From Acanthosepion pharaonis (lineage: Eukaryota > Mollusca > Cephalopoda > Sepiida > Sepiidae), in assembly GCA_903632075.3 (NCBI GenBank), contig CAHIKZ030005642.1:847501-911500 (forward strand): DNA of 64,000 bases, in the 5' to 3' direction. Below are positions 21,441 through 31,269 of this stretch, piece after piece (the stretch's first letter is position 1; every line of letters begins with the position of its first letter). Below the pieces are notes generated by a model. The model made no database searches. It worked only from the letters and a program-made list of their open reading frames with translations, and had not been told where the DNA came from. The position numbers were made by a program, and so were the translations under genes.

Positions 21441-22150
21441 TAGCAGTAGAAACCGACGTTGCCCGGGGATGTAACAGTAAGAGATAGATCAAGTATCGAC
21501 CATCATAAAGACTAAAAAATAAAATTGACAAAAATTATTCTTTAAGGTTGACGGACACGCATGTCTTAATTAGTTTTGTTTTGTTTTGTTTTTTAATTTT
21601 TTTTTTACGAATTGATCAAACTCAAACAAAAACATTGTTTTTAATCGTTATGAGTCTACCGATTGAATAGAATTTTATTATAAACAATTGTCTTGTAAAT
21701 GGAATTTTAAAGCATTCTGAATGTAAAAATAAAGAAAAAAAGTGTGCAAGACAATAAGAAACACTACCTGCCAAAAAAAGTGAAGTTTTGTTGAAATCGG
21801 TTAAAAAATGTAACAAATCCGATCCCATATATAAACGAACACACACACACACACACAAACAAACAACCTGGGTTTTATAATAAGTATAACTCGATATGAG
21901 TTGTCTCCCTTTCATTCTCAACAGCGATGCCTCTTAATTGTGTTTACAAATTGATTTCGTGCAAAAACAATTGTGTTTTTCCAATTTTTGGCGCTGTTAG
22001 AACCACCACAAGGTAATTTTACGTAGTCCTATGAAGTTTTGTTGAAATCGGTTAAAAAATGTAGGAAATCCGATCCAATATATAAACGAACAGACACACA
22101 CACACACACACACACACACACAACAACCTGGGTTTTATAATAAGTATGAT
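21437..22150 (+). mobile_element. RTE-type LINE/SINE 3' ends, duplicated tail
   Basis: Begins ACTAGCAGTAGAAACCGACG then TTGCCCGGGG, a start shared by many RTE-mobilised repeats. Two copies of a tail (21783-21889 and 22030-22147) share TTTTGTTGAAATCGGTTAAA, ATCCGATCC, (CA)n and CAACCTGGGTTTTATAATAA. No coding sequence. Confidence 0.55.
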
Positions 22151-22164
22151 ATATATAATACTCA

Positions 22165-22454
22165 AAATGTGTGTGTGTATGTATGTATGTGTGTGTGTGT
22201 GTGTGTGATCGAATGTTGTTTATGCATTTCCACAGTTTTCATCCCAGTTCGATGAATTTTTTTTTATTTGATAGATAATTCTTCAGTGCCGGTTTTGAGT
22301 TCAAATTGTTGACGACAATGGCTCTCCACTACTTCCTGTCCATTATAACACTCAGGACGTTTTACTATTTACTATCTTTTCTTGGATATATATCTTTCAT
22401 AAAAACTTTAATAAAAGTAAATAGTTTAAATTATTACAATAATATTATTTATTA
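22165..22454. other. GT-rich tract and unassigned DNA
   Basis: (GT)n at 22169-22208, then AT-rich sequence leading into the Penelope-like fragment. Confidence 0.4.
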
Positions 22455-23066
22455 TTATACAGGATCGGTTGTTCAATTTTCAGAACAGTTCAGTTGGCTA
22501 TAAATTCAAATGCCGTTGCGATGCGGTGTATATAGGACGAACCAATCAGAGGTTGGAAACGCGGATTACTCAACATGTACCTGCCTATTTGCGTTCAAGT
22601 AGTCAGAGTCGTGTTTCAAGAACCACTCAAGCAGTGCACGACTCCTCTCTTGGGCCACATTTGCTGGACAATCCCGATTGTGCCGCCGAGTATGATGATG
22701 CATTTGTTTCCATCTTACATAGTGCTCGATCGGTTCACCGTCTCCGAGTCCTTGTGGCTGTTTACATCAAATTCCACCAGACGAGCCTTTGTAAACTAAA
22801 GGAACATTTTATTTATTCCTTACGTTTGATCGACGGTTTGTGACTGTTTTTTCTATTTTACACTCTTTTGCAACTTCCCAACTTTTTAGTCTTGAATTTA
22901 TTTACAATTTAAATTTATTTTAATCACGTTCCAACTTTCCCTCCTCGTTCGTTATTTATTATTATTGCGTCTTCGATTGTATTTTTTTTCGCTTCGCCAA
23001 CGATGACCTTTCTGAAAAAGCATTGACCGAAAGGTTCCCAAAGGCTAAATAAGGACATCCATTTTG
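22455..23066 (+). mobile_element. Penelope-like element 3' end with intact GIY-YIG frame (family 3)
   Basis: A 125-codon frame to the stop at 22843 reads YKFKCRCDAVYIGRTNQRLE, then TRITQHVPAYLRSS and HLLDNPDCAAEYDDAF, then LKEHFIYSLRLI. VYIGRTNQRLETRI is the GIY-YIG nuclease core with its Arg, preceded by the Cys pair. Upstream reverse transcriptase is missing. The 3' tail (22844-23066) ends TTGACCGAAAGGTTCCCAAA..AAATAAGGACATCC and runs into an AT tract. CTGAAAAAGC..GACCGAAAGG here resembles a hammerhead core whose invariant G is lost. Confidence 0.85.

Positions 23067-23069
<3 letters not shown>

Positions 23070-23101
<32 letters not shown>
23070..23101. repeat. (AT)n tail
   Basis: Directly after the Penelope-like 3' tail. 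Confidence 0.95.
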
Positions 23102-23104
<3 letters not shown>

Positions 23105-23265
23105 GAAATATATCTTAAAATAGTGCTATATTTATGGAATAAAGTGCTCACTATCAGAGATAGAGCGTGTGTAAATATAAAAGTGAACATTGAAGTCAAC
23201 ACTTAGAGGCGACAGCATGGAACAGACTGTCGCCTCTAAGTGTTGACTTCAATGATCACTTTGTG
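23105..23265. repeat. Fold-back repeat, 35-bp arms, 11-base loop
   Basis: 23105-23180 shares AGTGCTCA..ATCAGAGA.AGAG text, inverted, with 15365-15415. Arms 23181-23215 and 23227-23261 are perfect inverted copies except one A/T; the loop is 23216-23226. Confidence 0.9.
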
Positions 23266-23301
23266 TGTGTGTGTGTGTGTATTTAGGCAGCAATCCTTCT
23301 T

Positions 23302-23695
23302 TCATGCGCATTTCATTGAATACGACAGACAAGATGCTTTGATTTAGTTTTTCATACAATTTTTCTTATGTGATCTAATATTTTTTTCTTTTCAGATAAT
23401 ATTCTTTTTATCCGAGCGCTTTTGGCTATACATTTAGCCATTTTCAAAGTTGAAATATATTAACAAGAAATAGTTTGTTGTATGTAAAATACATACATAC
23501 AATAAACTATCTCTTGTTAGCAGTTAATATAGTTCAACCTGGAAAATGGCTAAATGTATAGCCGAAAGCGCTCGGCTAAAAAGAACATTTGGATACATTT
23601 TATACAAATCTGAAAAGAAAAAAATATTAGATCACATGAGAAATTGTATAAAAAAAACTAAATCAAAGCACCTTTGTCTGTCGTATTCAATGAAA

Positions 23696-23697
<2 letters not shown>
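23302..23697. repeat. Long palindrome, about 185-bp arms
   Basis: The left arm (from TGCGCATTTCATTGAATACG) and right arm (ending CGTATTCAATGAAATGTGCA) are inverted copies along nearly their whole length. They include GAGCGCTTT.GGCTATACAT and its inverse, with the centre at TACATACATACA (about 23490-23505). Each arm carries TGAAAATGGCTAAATG..AGCC(A/G)AAAGCG. An AT tract (23698-23747) borders the right side. The 112-codon plus frame here is a product of the palindrome. Confidence 0.85.

Positions 23698-23747
<50 letters not shown>
23698..23747. repeat. (AT)n microsatellite
   Basis: Right border of the palindrome. Confidence 0.95.
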
Positions 23748-23751
<4 letters not shown>

Positions 23752-24343
23752 GAGAGGAGAAAGAGAGAGAGAGTGTGTACGAATCTATAGCAGTCTGTAT
23801 TTAGAGTTGTATGTTGTATCAATGAGGGGTGAGAGCTTGATGATTATAAGCATGGTCTATCCATGTGTTTTGGGTTTTATGTGAATAACAGACCGATGGG
23901 ATCTACCAGAAAGCTGAGGGTGTGGCACAAGATAAAATATTTAGGAGAGAGAAAGGGTCGGGATAGGGGGGGGATAACAAACGTCGTCGGCAAGCACGTT
24001 GCAGAGATAAACACACCAAGCTTGAAATAGATATTTTATTTACTCAGTTTTACCAAATATGGCAGAAAGTGACCATCGCCAGAATCGAACCCATATTTAC
24101 CGGTTCTCGAATTTTAGATACGCTCTCTCTATATATTTGTTCCATTTCCGTGTATAGGAGATCACTGTTCTCCACACTTTCCCTTGCTACCAGCAGTATC
24201 TGGGCTTTTACGAACAGCCTGTAATTCCCCCATCATCAATTTCCTTACATTTCTCAAATATTTAACTTAGCTGATTTTCTTTACTTCTCATTTCTTCAAT
24301 TTATCCTGTAGTTGCTAAATTATGCGAGCCGTCTTTCCTCATT
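23748..24343. other. Unassigned DNA with a tRNA-like 3' half
   Basis: Minus strand near 24120-24070 reads ACCGGTAAATATGGGTTCGA then TTCTGGC, a B-box-like segment, suggesting a decayed tRNA-derived repeat. The rest is unassigned. Confidence 0.35.
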
Positions 24344-24983
24344 AGGTATAAACAATTAATTACGGTTTATCAACTCTTTGCGGGTTATTTAAAGCCAGAA
24401 GATATTTATAGAATTTAAGAATATTTTTTGAGATAATAATGGTTTAGTGATATAAGTCTTATCAATTAACCCATTGCTGGTGGGAGAAGAGGTGGATTCA
24501 TACCTTCTCCAACTGAATATAACGAACTCAACAGGAATTGGAACTCCGATGAAAAATTCCGTGCTATTATCCATTACACCACCCGCACATCCAAGCTTAC
24601 AGCACCTGGTATACCGAAGCGGTCCACCCATCTACTAACTAGCCTTAACGTTGGTTAACTTCAATGATCGCAACTGGTATTCCCAAGCGGTCCACCCATC
24701 TACTAACTAGCCTTAACGTTGCTTAACTTCAGTGATCGCACCTGGTATTCCCAAGCGATCCACCCATCTACTAACTAGGCTTAATGCTGCTTAACTTCAA
24801 TGATCGCGCCTGGTATTCCCAAGCGGTCCACCCATCTACTAATTAGGCTTAACGTTGCTTAACTTCAGTGATCGCCACTGGTATTCCCAAGCGATTACCC
24901 ATTTAGGTACCGACCAAGCTCAACGTTGCTTAACTTCGGTGCTCATATAGGAACCGGTGTTTCAACATGATGTGGCCATAAGC
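24344..24983 (-). mobile_element. 5S rRNA-tRNA chimeric SINE with five-fold internal 5S repeat
   Basis: Minus strand, in order: a 5S rRNA-derived block (24983-24593), a tRNA-like head with A-box-like TGGTGTAATGGATAATAG and B-box-like GAGTTCCAATTCCTG (about 24590-24520), a central block GGAGAAGGTATGAATCCACC, and a tail ending ATAACCCGCAAAGAGTTGAT. 30327-30657 has the same order and tail, and 37165-37390 the same central block and tail. The 5S block is 391 bases: 119 (normal 5S length) plus four extra 68-base units. Confidence 0.85.
24593..24983 (-). rRNA. 5S rRNA pseudogene with internal 68-bp tandem expansion
   Basis: On the minus strand it starts GCTTATGGCCACATCATGTT and ends GGTGCTGTAAGCTT, both normal 5S ends. 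Internally ATGGGT(A/G)..CCGCTTGGGAATACCAG..GATCACTGAAGTTAAGCA recurs. Unit boundaries on the plus strand fall at 24621, 24689, 24757, 24825 and 24893, each exactly 68 apart. The repeated piece spans roughly 5S positions 37-104, which includes the internal control region recognised by TFIIIA. Confidence 0.85.
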
Positions 24984-25158
24984 ATAATTAATTGTCAGTT
25001 AATTGCTATACGTTATACACACTTGGGCGATCATGTCTCTTTAAAGTCATGACTGACAAGGCAGAAGATATTCCCACAGTAAGCTGCCGTTTCTTTCTGC
25101 GATAGACTGGTTACCAACCAAGACTATAGGACCCAGAGTGACCTGTTATTTATCCATA
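24984..25158. other. Unassigned DNA
   Basis: Spacer between the SINE and the mariner element. Confidence 0.4.
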
Positions 25159-25999
25159 GAGCGTGCGATGTATAAATTGTCCTCTAAATTTCGTAAAAAT
25201 GAAAATAACACATTTTAACAGATAATTTTACCAAAATCCCACAGATATATCTTGAAATAATAAAGAGTAAATTTTTTCAATATAATCACCATTGGCTTCA
25301 ACCACAACTTCCACACAACTTCCGAATCTCTTTTCTGGGTGTTCTCCTTGTTTAAGTTTGTGAATGTTACCATGATCCTTGCCTTTAGTCCATTTTGGTG
25401 TTACAAAGAGTTTTTTGTTTTCTTGTTCAACTGTGCCCCACACATAATAATCAAAGGGGTTGCAGTCTGGGTAGTTAGGTGGTCAGCTGAAAGGGATGGT
25501 GGGGTCGCAGAAATTGTCTGACGGCTATGATTGGGTTGTCTTATGCTTGTGTGGCATGGTGCAAAGTGCTGTTGCCAGACATAGGGTCTTTCAGCAAACA
25601 CCCTCTTGAACCAGGGCTGCACTACCTCCTCAAGACGCCTGATGTAGGCCTCAATGTTGAGTCTGAGGCCACGTGAGAAGATGAATGGAGGCATAACGAC
25701 ACCATTACTAGTGATCCCTCCAAACATCATGATGTTGACTGGATATATCATCCAACTCTTTCCGTTTGACATCTGAACACTCTGAAATGCTCGTATTGGA
25801 GCTTCCGGTGCGAATGCCAAGCAGTACAGCATGCCGTTTCCAAATTTCTGGCGGAATAAATTGCATCATGGTGCTCTTTTTCGTACAGACGGTGTCCAGC
25901 TGACCCGATTATATTTACAGTCGACAAAATCAAAAACAAGCCACGCGCATGCGCGAAACTAAAAATATAAAATGGCGACAATTTACCCATTACACCCTG
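25159..25999 (-). mobile_element. Defective mariner-like transposon
   Basis: Terminal inverted repeats are CAGGGTGTAATGGGTAAATT (minus strand from 25999) and GTGCGATGTATAAATTGTCC (plus strand from about 25163). The transposase starts at 25869 (MMQFIPPEIWKRH), jumps by internal deletion to IMMFGGITSNGVVMPPFIFS, then GLRLNIEAYIRRLEEVVQPW, WQQHFAPCHTS, NYPDCNPFDYYVWG in another frame, and ends VVEANGDYIE. The second catalytic Asp (normally QQD.APCH) is His, and frameshifts are present, so it is inactive. A shorter relative is at 55170-55703. Confidence 0.85.
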
Positions 26000-26115
26000 T
26001 ATATTGATTCATACCTTTCCCAAGGATAATTGTAAGTGGATGTAACAAATCCAACTGGAATTCGAACTCGGATCTCTGATTTCTCATTCCGCGCTGATAT
26101 CCATTACGTCACCCA
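26000..26115 (-). mobile_element. tRNA-headed SINE fragment (OR-like)
   Basis: Minus strand: A-box-like GGGTGACGTAATGGATATCA (tRNA-like head from about 26110), B box GAGTTCGAATTCC, then CCTTGGGAAAGGTATGAATC. The distal body is missing; it abuts the mariner terminus at 25999. Confidence 0.75.
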
Positions 26116-26640
26116 CGCACATCCAAACACAATTATTAGTACAAAAATTAAAATATTGCACGAAGAATTAGCGACACGTTGGAATTAACTGTCAAAGGGA
26201 AAAGGTATAATTAAGTAGCCAGCTTTTTGATTAACTCTCATCAAAGAGGATCATTGATGAATTTTAAAATATGAAATCATATCTCACAGAAAAAATAAAA
26301 TCAAGAAAGAATAAAATAAAAAGCAAGAGACAGATAATTGGCTAACTTTTTATGCCGCTTAACTTCAAGAAGTAAAGGAAGTCCTATTATCACAAAAATG
26401 GCTGAAGCCTAAAAAAAAAAAAATTATCCTTAAGTGAAACACTGAACTTGCCACTGCTAGAATATAAAATCTGTCGAATGAGAAACAGGCTTATTTTAAT
26501 CATTTCACACCAAGCAAGTCAATAAAGCCACTAAGACGCAAGGGGGTTACTGAGTGTGAAGGACTATATAAGAAAATGAAAAAACAACATTAATAAAGAG
26601 AGAGAACAATAAAAGAACAGGAATTAAGAAGACAAAAGAT
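26116..26640. other. Unassigned DNA with a LINE-tail phrase
   Basis: AGCCACTAAGACGCAAGGGG (26525-26544) also occurs near 63510 and 31290 beside LINE fragments. Otherwise no feature. Confidence 0.4.
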
Positions 26641-26649
26641 AACAATTGA

Positions 26650-26935
26650 CATTATATTTAAATTTTAAAATTAAATTTGACTGAAAAACAAGAAGCCAGA
26701 AGAGAATTCCACAAGTAAGAAGTTTGTCAGAAGAAACTATTATCATAGAATTTACGGTTACATCTCGATATTTCTGCGGTAAAATGATGAGAACAAGCTG
26801 CCGATCTGATACTGCATTTAAATTCGTAAAGTTGAAGCACAAAAGAGGAAAGCTTATTAGAAGAAGTACCATGAAAATATTTACAGAAAAAGTACAGGAA
26901 AGTTACAGATAGGATTAACAATAAGTTACCAGCCA
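26650..26935 (-). mobile_element. LINE (family A) C-terminal fragment
   Basis: Minus-strand broken reading resembles FHGTSSNKLSSFVLQLYEF..and SFFLRTSSLWNSLLASCF, the conserved tail (SFFxRTxxLWNSLP..CFP) of the LINE family also seen at 27295, 31900, 38205, 43290, 49500, 50200 and 63500. Confidence 0.7.
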
Positions 26936-27290
26936 ATCAAAATGCTCTGCGATTGTGTCATCGTTATTATTTGACGTGATTAGCTGTTTCTGGTCTAAAC
27001 TAGAACATGTGGCTTGATGCTGAATTCCAGTCTTTGAGATATGCATTCAATGTAACCTGGTTCACACTGATGCGTAAATGAATACACAAGGGGCGACAAC
27101 CAAATAGGAAATACACAGCCATCTCAGTCATTGGTCTTTATTGTTATTTCGCTCATTAAGATCAAATTGGCGGCTGATCTAAAAAAAAAAAAACTTACCT
27201 ACAATCTGTTGTTAGCTGGGGCAAGGAATGACATGTTAATTTTAACGCCTCCAAAACGAAATTTCTTTGTACTAATCATCTTCCATCAGC
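26936..27290. other. Unassigned DNA
   Basis: No recognisable feature. Confidence 0.35.
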
Positions 27291-27860
27291 ATGGCCGATG
27301 CTAACCTCCAGGAGAGTGACTCGTTGCGCCTTCTTGAGCCAACATTCTCGGCTGACATGAAGTGGGAAAACTATATTGAATCCATTGCTAGGTTTGAAGT
27401 TAAAAATGTTGGTTCACTGCGAGAAAATTTTTTCACCAGAATCTATCTGACATATTTATGTCTACCATTCGTTCATTCTTCGAATATTGTTGTCATATGT
27501 AGTCCGTTGCTCCTGCTGTATATTTAGAGACTCTTGATAAAATCCGAAGAAGAATCAGCAATATTATTGGTCTTGACCTGGCGTCTCGGCTTCAGCCCCT
27601 TTTCCACCACCGTAATGTTCTTGTGCATTTTCTAGAGATATTTTCATAGTAATTGTTCGGATGAACTCTACCTTATGGTACCAAGATGAATTTAAGCGCA
27701 GTAGTAGATTAGCAACAAGGTCTCATCAATTCACAATTGAAATGGCTGGATCTAACCGTAAGTTCTTTGCTAACAGTTTCTTCTATCGCAATTCTCACCT
27801 TTGGAACTCTCTTCCGGCTCATACTTTGTACGTGAGAGAATCATGGAAAATTGTAGTTTA
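27291..27860 (+). mobile_element. LINE (family A) reverse-transcriptase C-terminal fragment
   Basis: Reading across frames: LRLLEPTFSADMKWENYIES, then LDKIRRRISNIIGLDLASRL and the tail RSHQFTIEMAGSNRKFFANS followed by FF..NSHLWNSLPAHTL. This is the thumb/C-terminal part of a non-LTR reverse transcriptase. Stops and frameshifts throughout; 5' truncated. Confidence 0.8.
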
Positions 27861-27893
27861 AAAACAGTAAAATCGACCTTGCTAACCGAACTA

Positions 27894-27974
27894 TCCTCTG
27901 TGGCTTAATCGGAAATGCACGTAAGGCTATATGACGGTTCCGTATAGGATACAGGTTCGATTCCTGTCGGAGGA
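27894..27974 (+). tRNA. tRNA-like sequence, class II shape, pseudogene or SINE head
   Basis: TCCTCTG (27894-27900) pairs with CGGAGGA (27968-27974) over 7 bp with one G-T. The T-arm ACAGG-TTCGATT-CCTGT is perfect. The D-arm has GG in the loop and pairs 3 of 4. The variable arm is 14 bases with a TCC/GGA stem, like tRNA-Leu/Ser. The anticodon loop GGCTATA gives CTA but lacks T before the anticodon, and the anticodon stem has one mismatch. It is more likely a decayed gene or mobile derivative than a working tRNA. Confidence 0.5.
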
Positions 27975-28134
27975 CGAATATTTTCTATGACAATTTCTCG
28001 GACATTCAGGCCGGTAAATGTTGTTTAATATTGTTTATCATAAACAGAGCATTTACTTAAATATTTGTATCTATAAAAAGAATGTATAAACATAAAAATG
28101 TCTTAAAATAATTGTCGGACTTTGTCCATTTCAT

Positions 28135-28165
<31 letters not shown>

Positions 28166-28219
28166 ACATACACAAGTGTTTCTTTACTTACATACTCTTA
28201 CACTATCACACACTTTAAC

Positions 28220-28400
28220 GGTATTTACCCGAGACATCCCCACAAGGCGGAATATGGCACAAGGCCGGTTTTTAACGTGGGGCTTTCCGAGCGCGTATAC
28301 TCGGGAAAAAATTCCACATAGACCCTGTATATACGGGGTCGGGCAGTTGTCTACCTCCCCAGATGACTCTGCCCGAAGCCAGAGAGCCGACAAGCAGATT
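28220..28400 (+). repeat. Copy of the GACACAAGG/CCCGAG-hairpin repeat
   Basis: GGCACAAGGCCGGTTTTTAA..CGTGGGG and CCGAGCG..TACTCGGG match the 210-bp units at 62193-62640, including the stem CCGAG/CTCGG. A small AT tract precedes at 28135-28161. Confidence 0.6.
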
Positions 28401-28930
28401 TAACTGTAACCGCTGACTCCTTTTTTTTTCCTTTTTAGCAAAAACAAATAAAAATAATTAAGAAAACAGTTTTTAAGGTGTTAATAATGAATTCTTTTAC
28501 TGGGGAAAACATTTTGCACATCAAGAATATATATGTTTCGCTATATATTTACTGGTTTTGCCATTCTGATATACTGATTCAGATTTGATGATATGACAAT
28601 CATCTTATACGTGTGTGGTATTCCAGATTCTTAGGTGGCCTTGAATCCTATACGCGCATACCATTGAGAGAAAATAGATATGTGTATCTAATTCCTCAAC
28701 AGGTGTTTGCATTATTCACCCAACTTCGCCAACGACCATCCTCAGCTACACGTTGCTCCTATCCACCCGAATTACTACAAAACGCAACAGTCTGGTTTTA
28801 CCAAAGAAACTTTAATTTCAACTTCGTCTTCTGCGACGAATTCTCTGGCATCTGCACTTTGCAATATTCCATGTAACATGCAAATCCAAGCATAAACAGA
28901 AATGAAGCCAAAAAAAAAGAACGTGGGCGG
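28401..28930. other. Unassigned DNA
   Basis: An 87-codon plus-strand frame (28613-28876) has no recognisable domain and no splice context. No gene supported. Confidence 0.35.
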
Positions 28931-28938
28931 TGTATGTA

Positions 28939-28989
<51 letters not shown>

Positions 28990-29075
28990 GAGAGAGAGAG
29001 AAAGAAAGAAAGTGTGAGAGAGAGAATAATAAGGAGATTTGAATGGAAAGAGAAGACGCGGTTAAAATGGCAGAA

Positions 29076-29110
<35 letters not shown>

Positions 29111-29290
29111 AAGAAGGAAAAAAAGCAAGGAGACAGAAAGAAAAAAGAGGATAAAAAGGAAAAAGATCGACAGAGATGAAGAAGGACTAAAAATTAGGAT
29201 GCATTTAGTGGAGGGGAAGAAGAAAAGAAAGAGATGATGAGGGCAACTGATGGAGGAAGCGGAAGAGGAGAGAGAAGTATAAAGCAAGGG
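28931..29290. repeat. (GT)n and (GA)n low-complexity region
   Basis: Purine-rich GAGA blocks at 28957-29025 and 29078-29105 with interspersed A-rich DNA. The long minus-strand Ser/Leu frame is low-complexity artefact. Confidence 0.85.
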
Positions 29291-29439
29291 AGAAAAAGAA
29301 ATTTCAAAGAAAAAAAGAATAGCCTTTCCTCTTTGGTGCCTAGACTTTATAAATTTAAGCACTAGATGTAGTTTTTATTTTATTTTAATCAGTTCGCACC
29401 AGAGACGCGGGCGGGGGTGGAGGGCTACTAGGAGTGAAA

Positions 29440-29543
29440 GAGGAGGAAAAAAAAGGAATCGAAAACCCAACCCTAAACAGAAAACAATGGATAAATCTCT
29501 ACTCCTGTTTAGAGAAAAAAAAGAAAAAGATCTAAAGCAATGT

Positions 29544-29580
<37 letters not shown>

Positions 29581-29585
29581 AGTAA
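29440..29585. repeat. LINE-tail repeat fragment and (GAAA)n
   Basis: AAAACCCAACCCTAAACAG..AAATCTCTACTCCTGTT matches the repeat of 31330-31445. (GAAA)n occupies 29545-29581. Confidence 0.6.
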
Positions 29586-30326
29586 ACGCGGATGCGTTGA
29601 AGTGAACAAAGCAAAGGAGGAAAAGATTATTATTCTTAGAAGAAAAAGAAGACGAGTAGAATATACTTTTTTACTGGCTCTCTTGCCACACCCTTTGCCG
29701 AATAACCTTGTACAGACGATGTCCTTTAGAATGACATCTGATCTCACAGAAAAGAGAATTGGTATGTATTAATTACATAAACAATAATATCATTACTTCA
29801 ACTTATACCGATTTTTTGGTATGTGTCGTTTGTTTTTTGGGGACGAAAAAAAAAAGAATCTCACTATATATTTTATTATGAGGTTATATTTTATTAAAAG
29901 GTTAGTGCTTTCAGTGAGCAGATTCCTATACATAATACCCACACTTTAAACGTGTTATAATTTGTTTTACATATAAGTTTAAAAAATACGCCCGATATTT
30001 CGTAAACATCGATAAGTCAAGCAGCAATTAATAATAGTAAAGCCCCGAATGAAGATCGAATATAAGATCAATAGCTTTTAAGGTTAGTCTATGGTAGGCG
30101 CCCTTGGCGGGAAGATGTGGCTATTTACCGCCTTGATTATCATAGCTTTGTGCACAAACGGAATTATTACAATGGGTAAAATATACGATATACTAGGGGC
30201 CTACATATTACGTTCTGGTTCTGTCATTAATGCTAGAATTCCTGACCATTGACAATTCCTTTCTTTTCGCTTCTAAATGCATTCTTATGGTAGAATAATT
30301 ATGAACTCATTGACAGTAAGCATGTG
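29586..30326. other. Unassigned AT-rich DNA
   Basis: No recognisable gene, element or RNA. Confidence 0.35.
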
Positions 30327-30657
30327 GCTTACGGTCATATTACGGTGAAACACCGGTTCGCGTAAGATCACCGAAGTTAAGCAATATCGAGTCTGGTTAG
30401 TACCTAGATGGGTGACCACTTGGGAAAACCAGGTGCTGCAAACATAATGGCTTGGATTTGGAAATAGAAGAGCCGAGTTCCAATTCCAGTCGTGTTCATT
30501 ATATTCATCAAAGTTCAAATAACCTTGGGAAAGTTATGAAGCCACCTATTCTCCCTCTATGGGTTAATTAGTAGACATTTTATCGGTAAGTCATTATTAT
30601 CTTACAATCTAAAAATATTTCTGGATTTAAATAACCTGCAAAAGGTTGATAAGCCAT
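30327..30657 (+). mobile_element. 5S rRNA-tRNA chimeric SINE, single-5S copy
   Basis: 30327-30443 is a 117-base 5S rRNA-like sequence: GCTTACGGTCATATTACGGT, CACCGGTTCG, GATCACCGAAGTTAAGCAA, GATGGGTGACCACTTGGG, ending GGTGCTGCAAAC. A tRNA-like segment follows (GAGTTCCAATTCCAG, with the A-box part shortened), then CCTTGGGAAAGTTATGAAGC and a tail ending ATAACCTGCAAAAGGTTGAT. The order and 5S-tRNA junction match 24344-24983. No internal 68-base repetition here. Confidence 0.85.
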
Positions 30658-31260
30658 AGAAAACAAATTAGTCAAAAAACAATTAAACATGGAATAGCCC
30701 TATTCTATTAGTTACTAATAATTACTGAGCATTAAGAATATATTCTGTTCTTCATTTTTAGTGTATTTTTATAGTAAAATATTTAACAATGTATTTATAT
30801 TAAACATATAGCAGTCCTAAGAATCAGTAATGCTTGAGTCAATACTAACCAAAGACAGTCCCTTATTTCTTGATTTTCAAAGCATAACAGGAGAGGCTTT
30901 TAAAAAGAAATTGGAGTTAAACTATTGCAGAAATCGGCGTTTAGTTATTAAACTGTTTCATTTGCAAAGAAAATGGCTGAAACAAAATGTTGAAGTAACG
31001 GTAATGTGTGTGGACTGTCTTAATAAAGGCTGAAAACTTGGTTATATATAAGGGGTTCAAATGCACTCAGCGATTATTATGTGATATTCTCCTTACCGGT
31101 AGAATCTTTTGTGCGATGATTATATAATTTTTAGCGTGAATGAACCTTTTAAAGAGCTTTAAGTGTGTGCAATATTTGACGGAATTTGAACATAAAAACG
31201 GGGATCATTTTAGGCAGCAATTATATAAATCTGAACTTTATTATCACATAATTATTTTTT
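30658..31260. other. Unassigned DNA
   Basis: A 67-codon plus frame at 30830-31033 (Lys-rich, ending CVDCLNKG) is unrecognised. No gene supported. Confidence 0.35.
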
Positions 31261-31269
31261 TAATCAATT

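Noticed and set aside
22455..22845. GIY-YIG frame as a host nuclease gene
   Set aside because: The sequence and 3' tail into an AT tract match the C-terminus of Penelope-like retroelements, and there is no start codon context or promoter.
24621..24892. 68-bp repeats considered as an unrelated minisatellite
   Set aside because: Every unit aligns to 5S rRNA, and the flanks complete a normal 5S at both ends, so it is an internal expansion of a 5S sequence.
28775..29362. 195-codon minus-strand frame, the longest in the window
   Set aside because: Almost entirely Ser/Leu/Phe from GA/CT-rich low-complexity DNA; no domain, no splice context.
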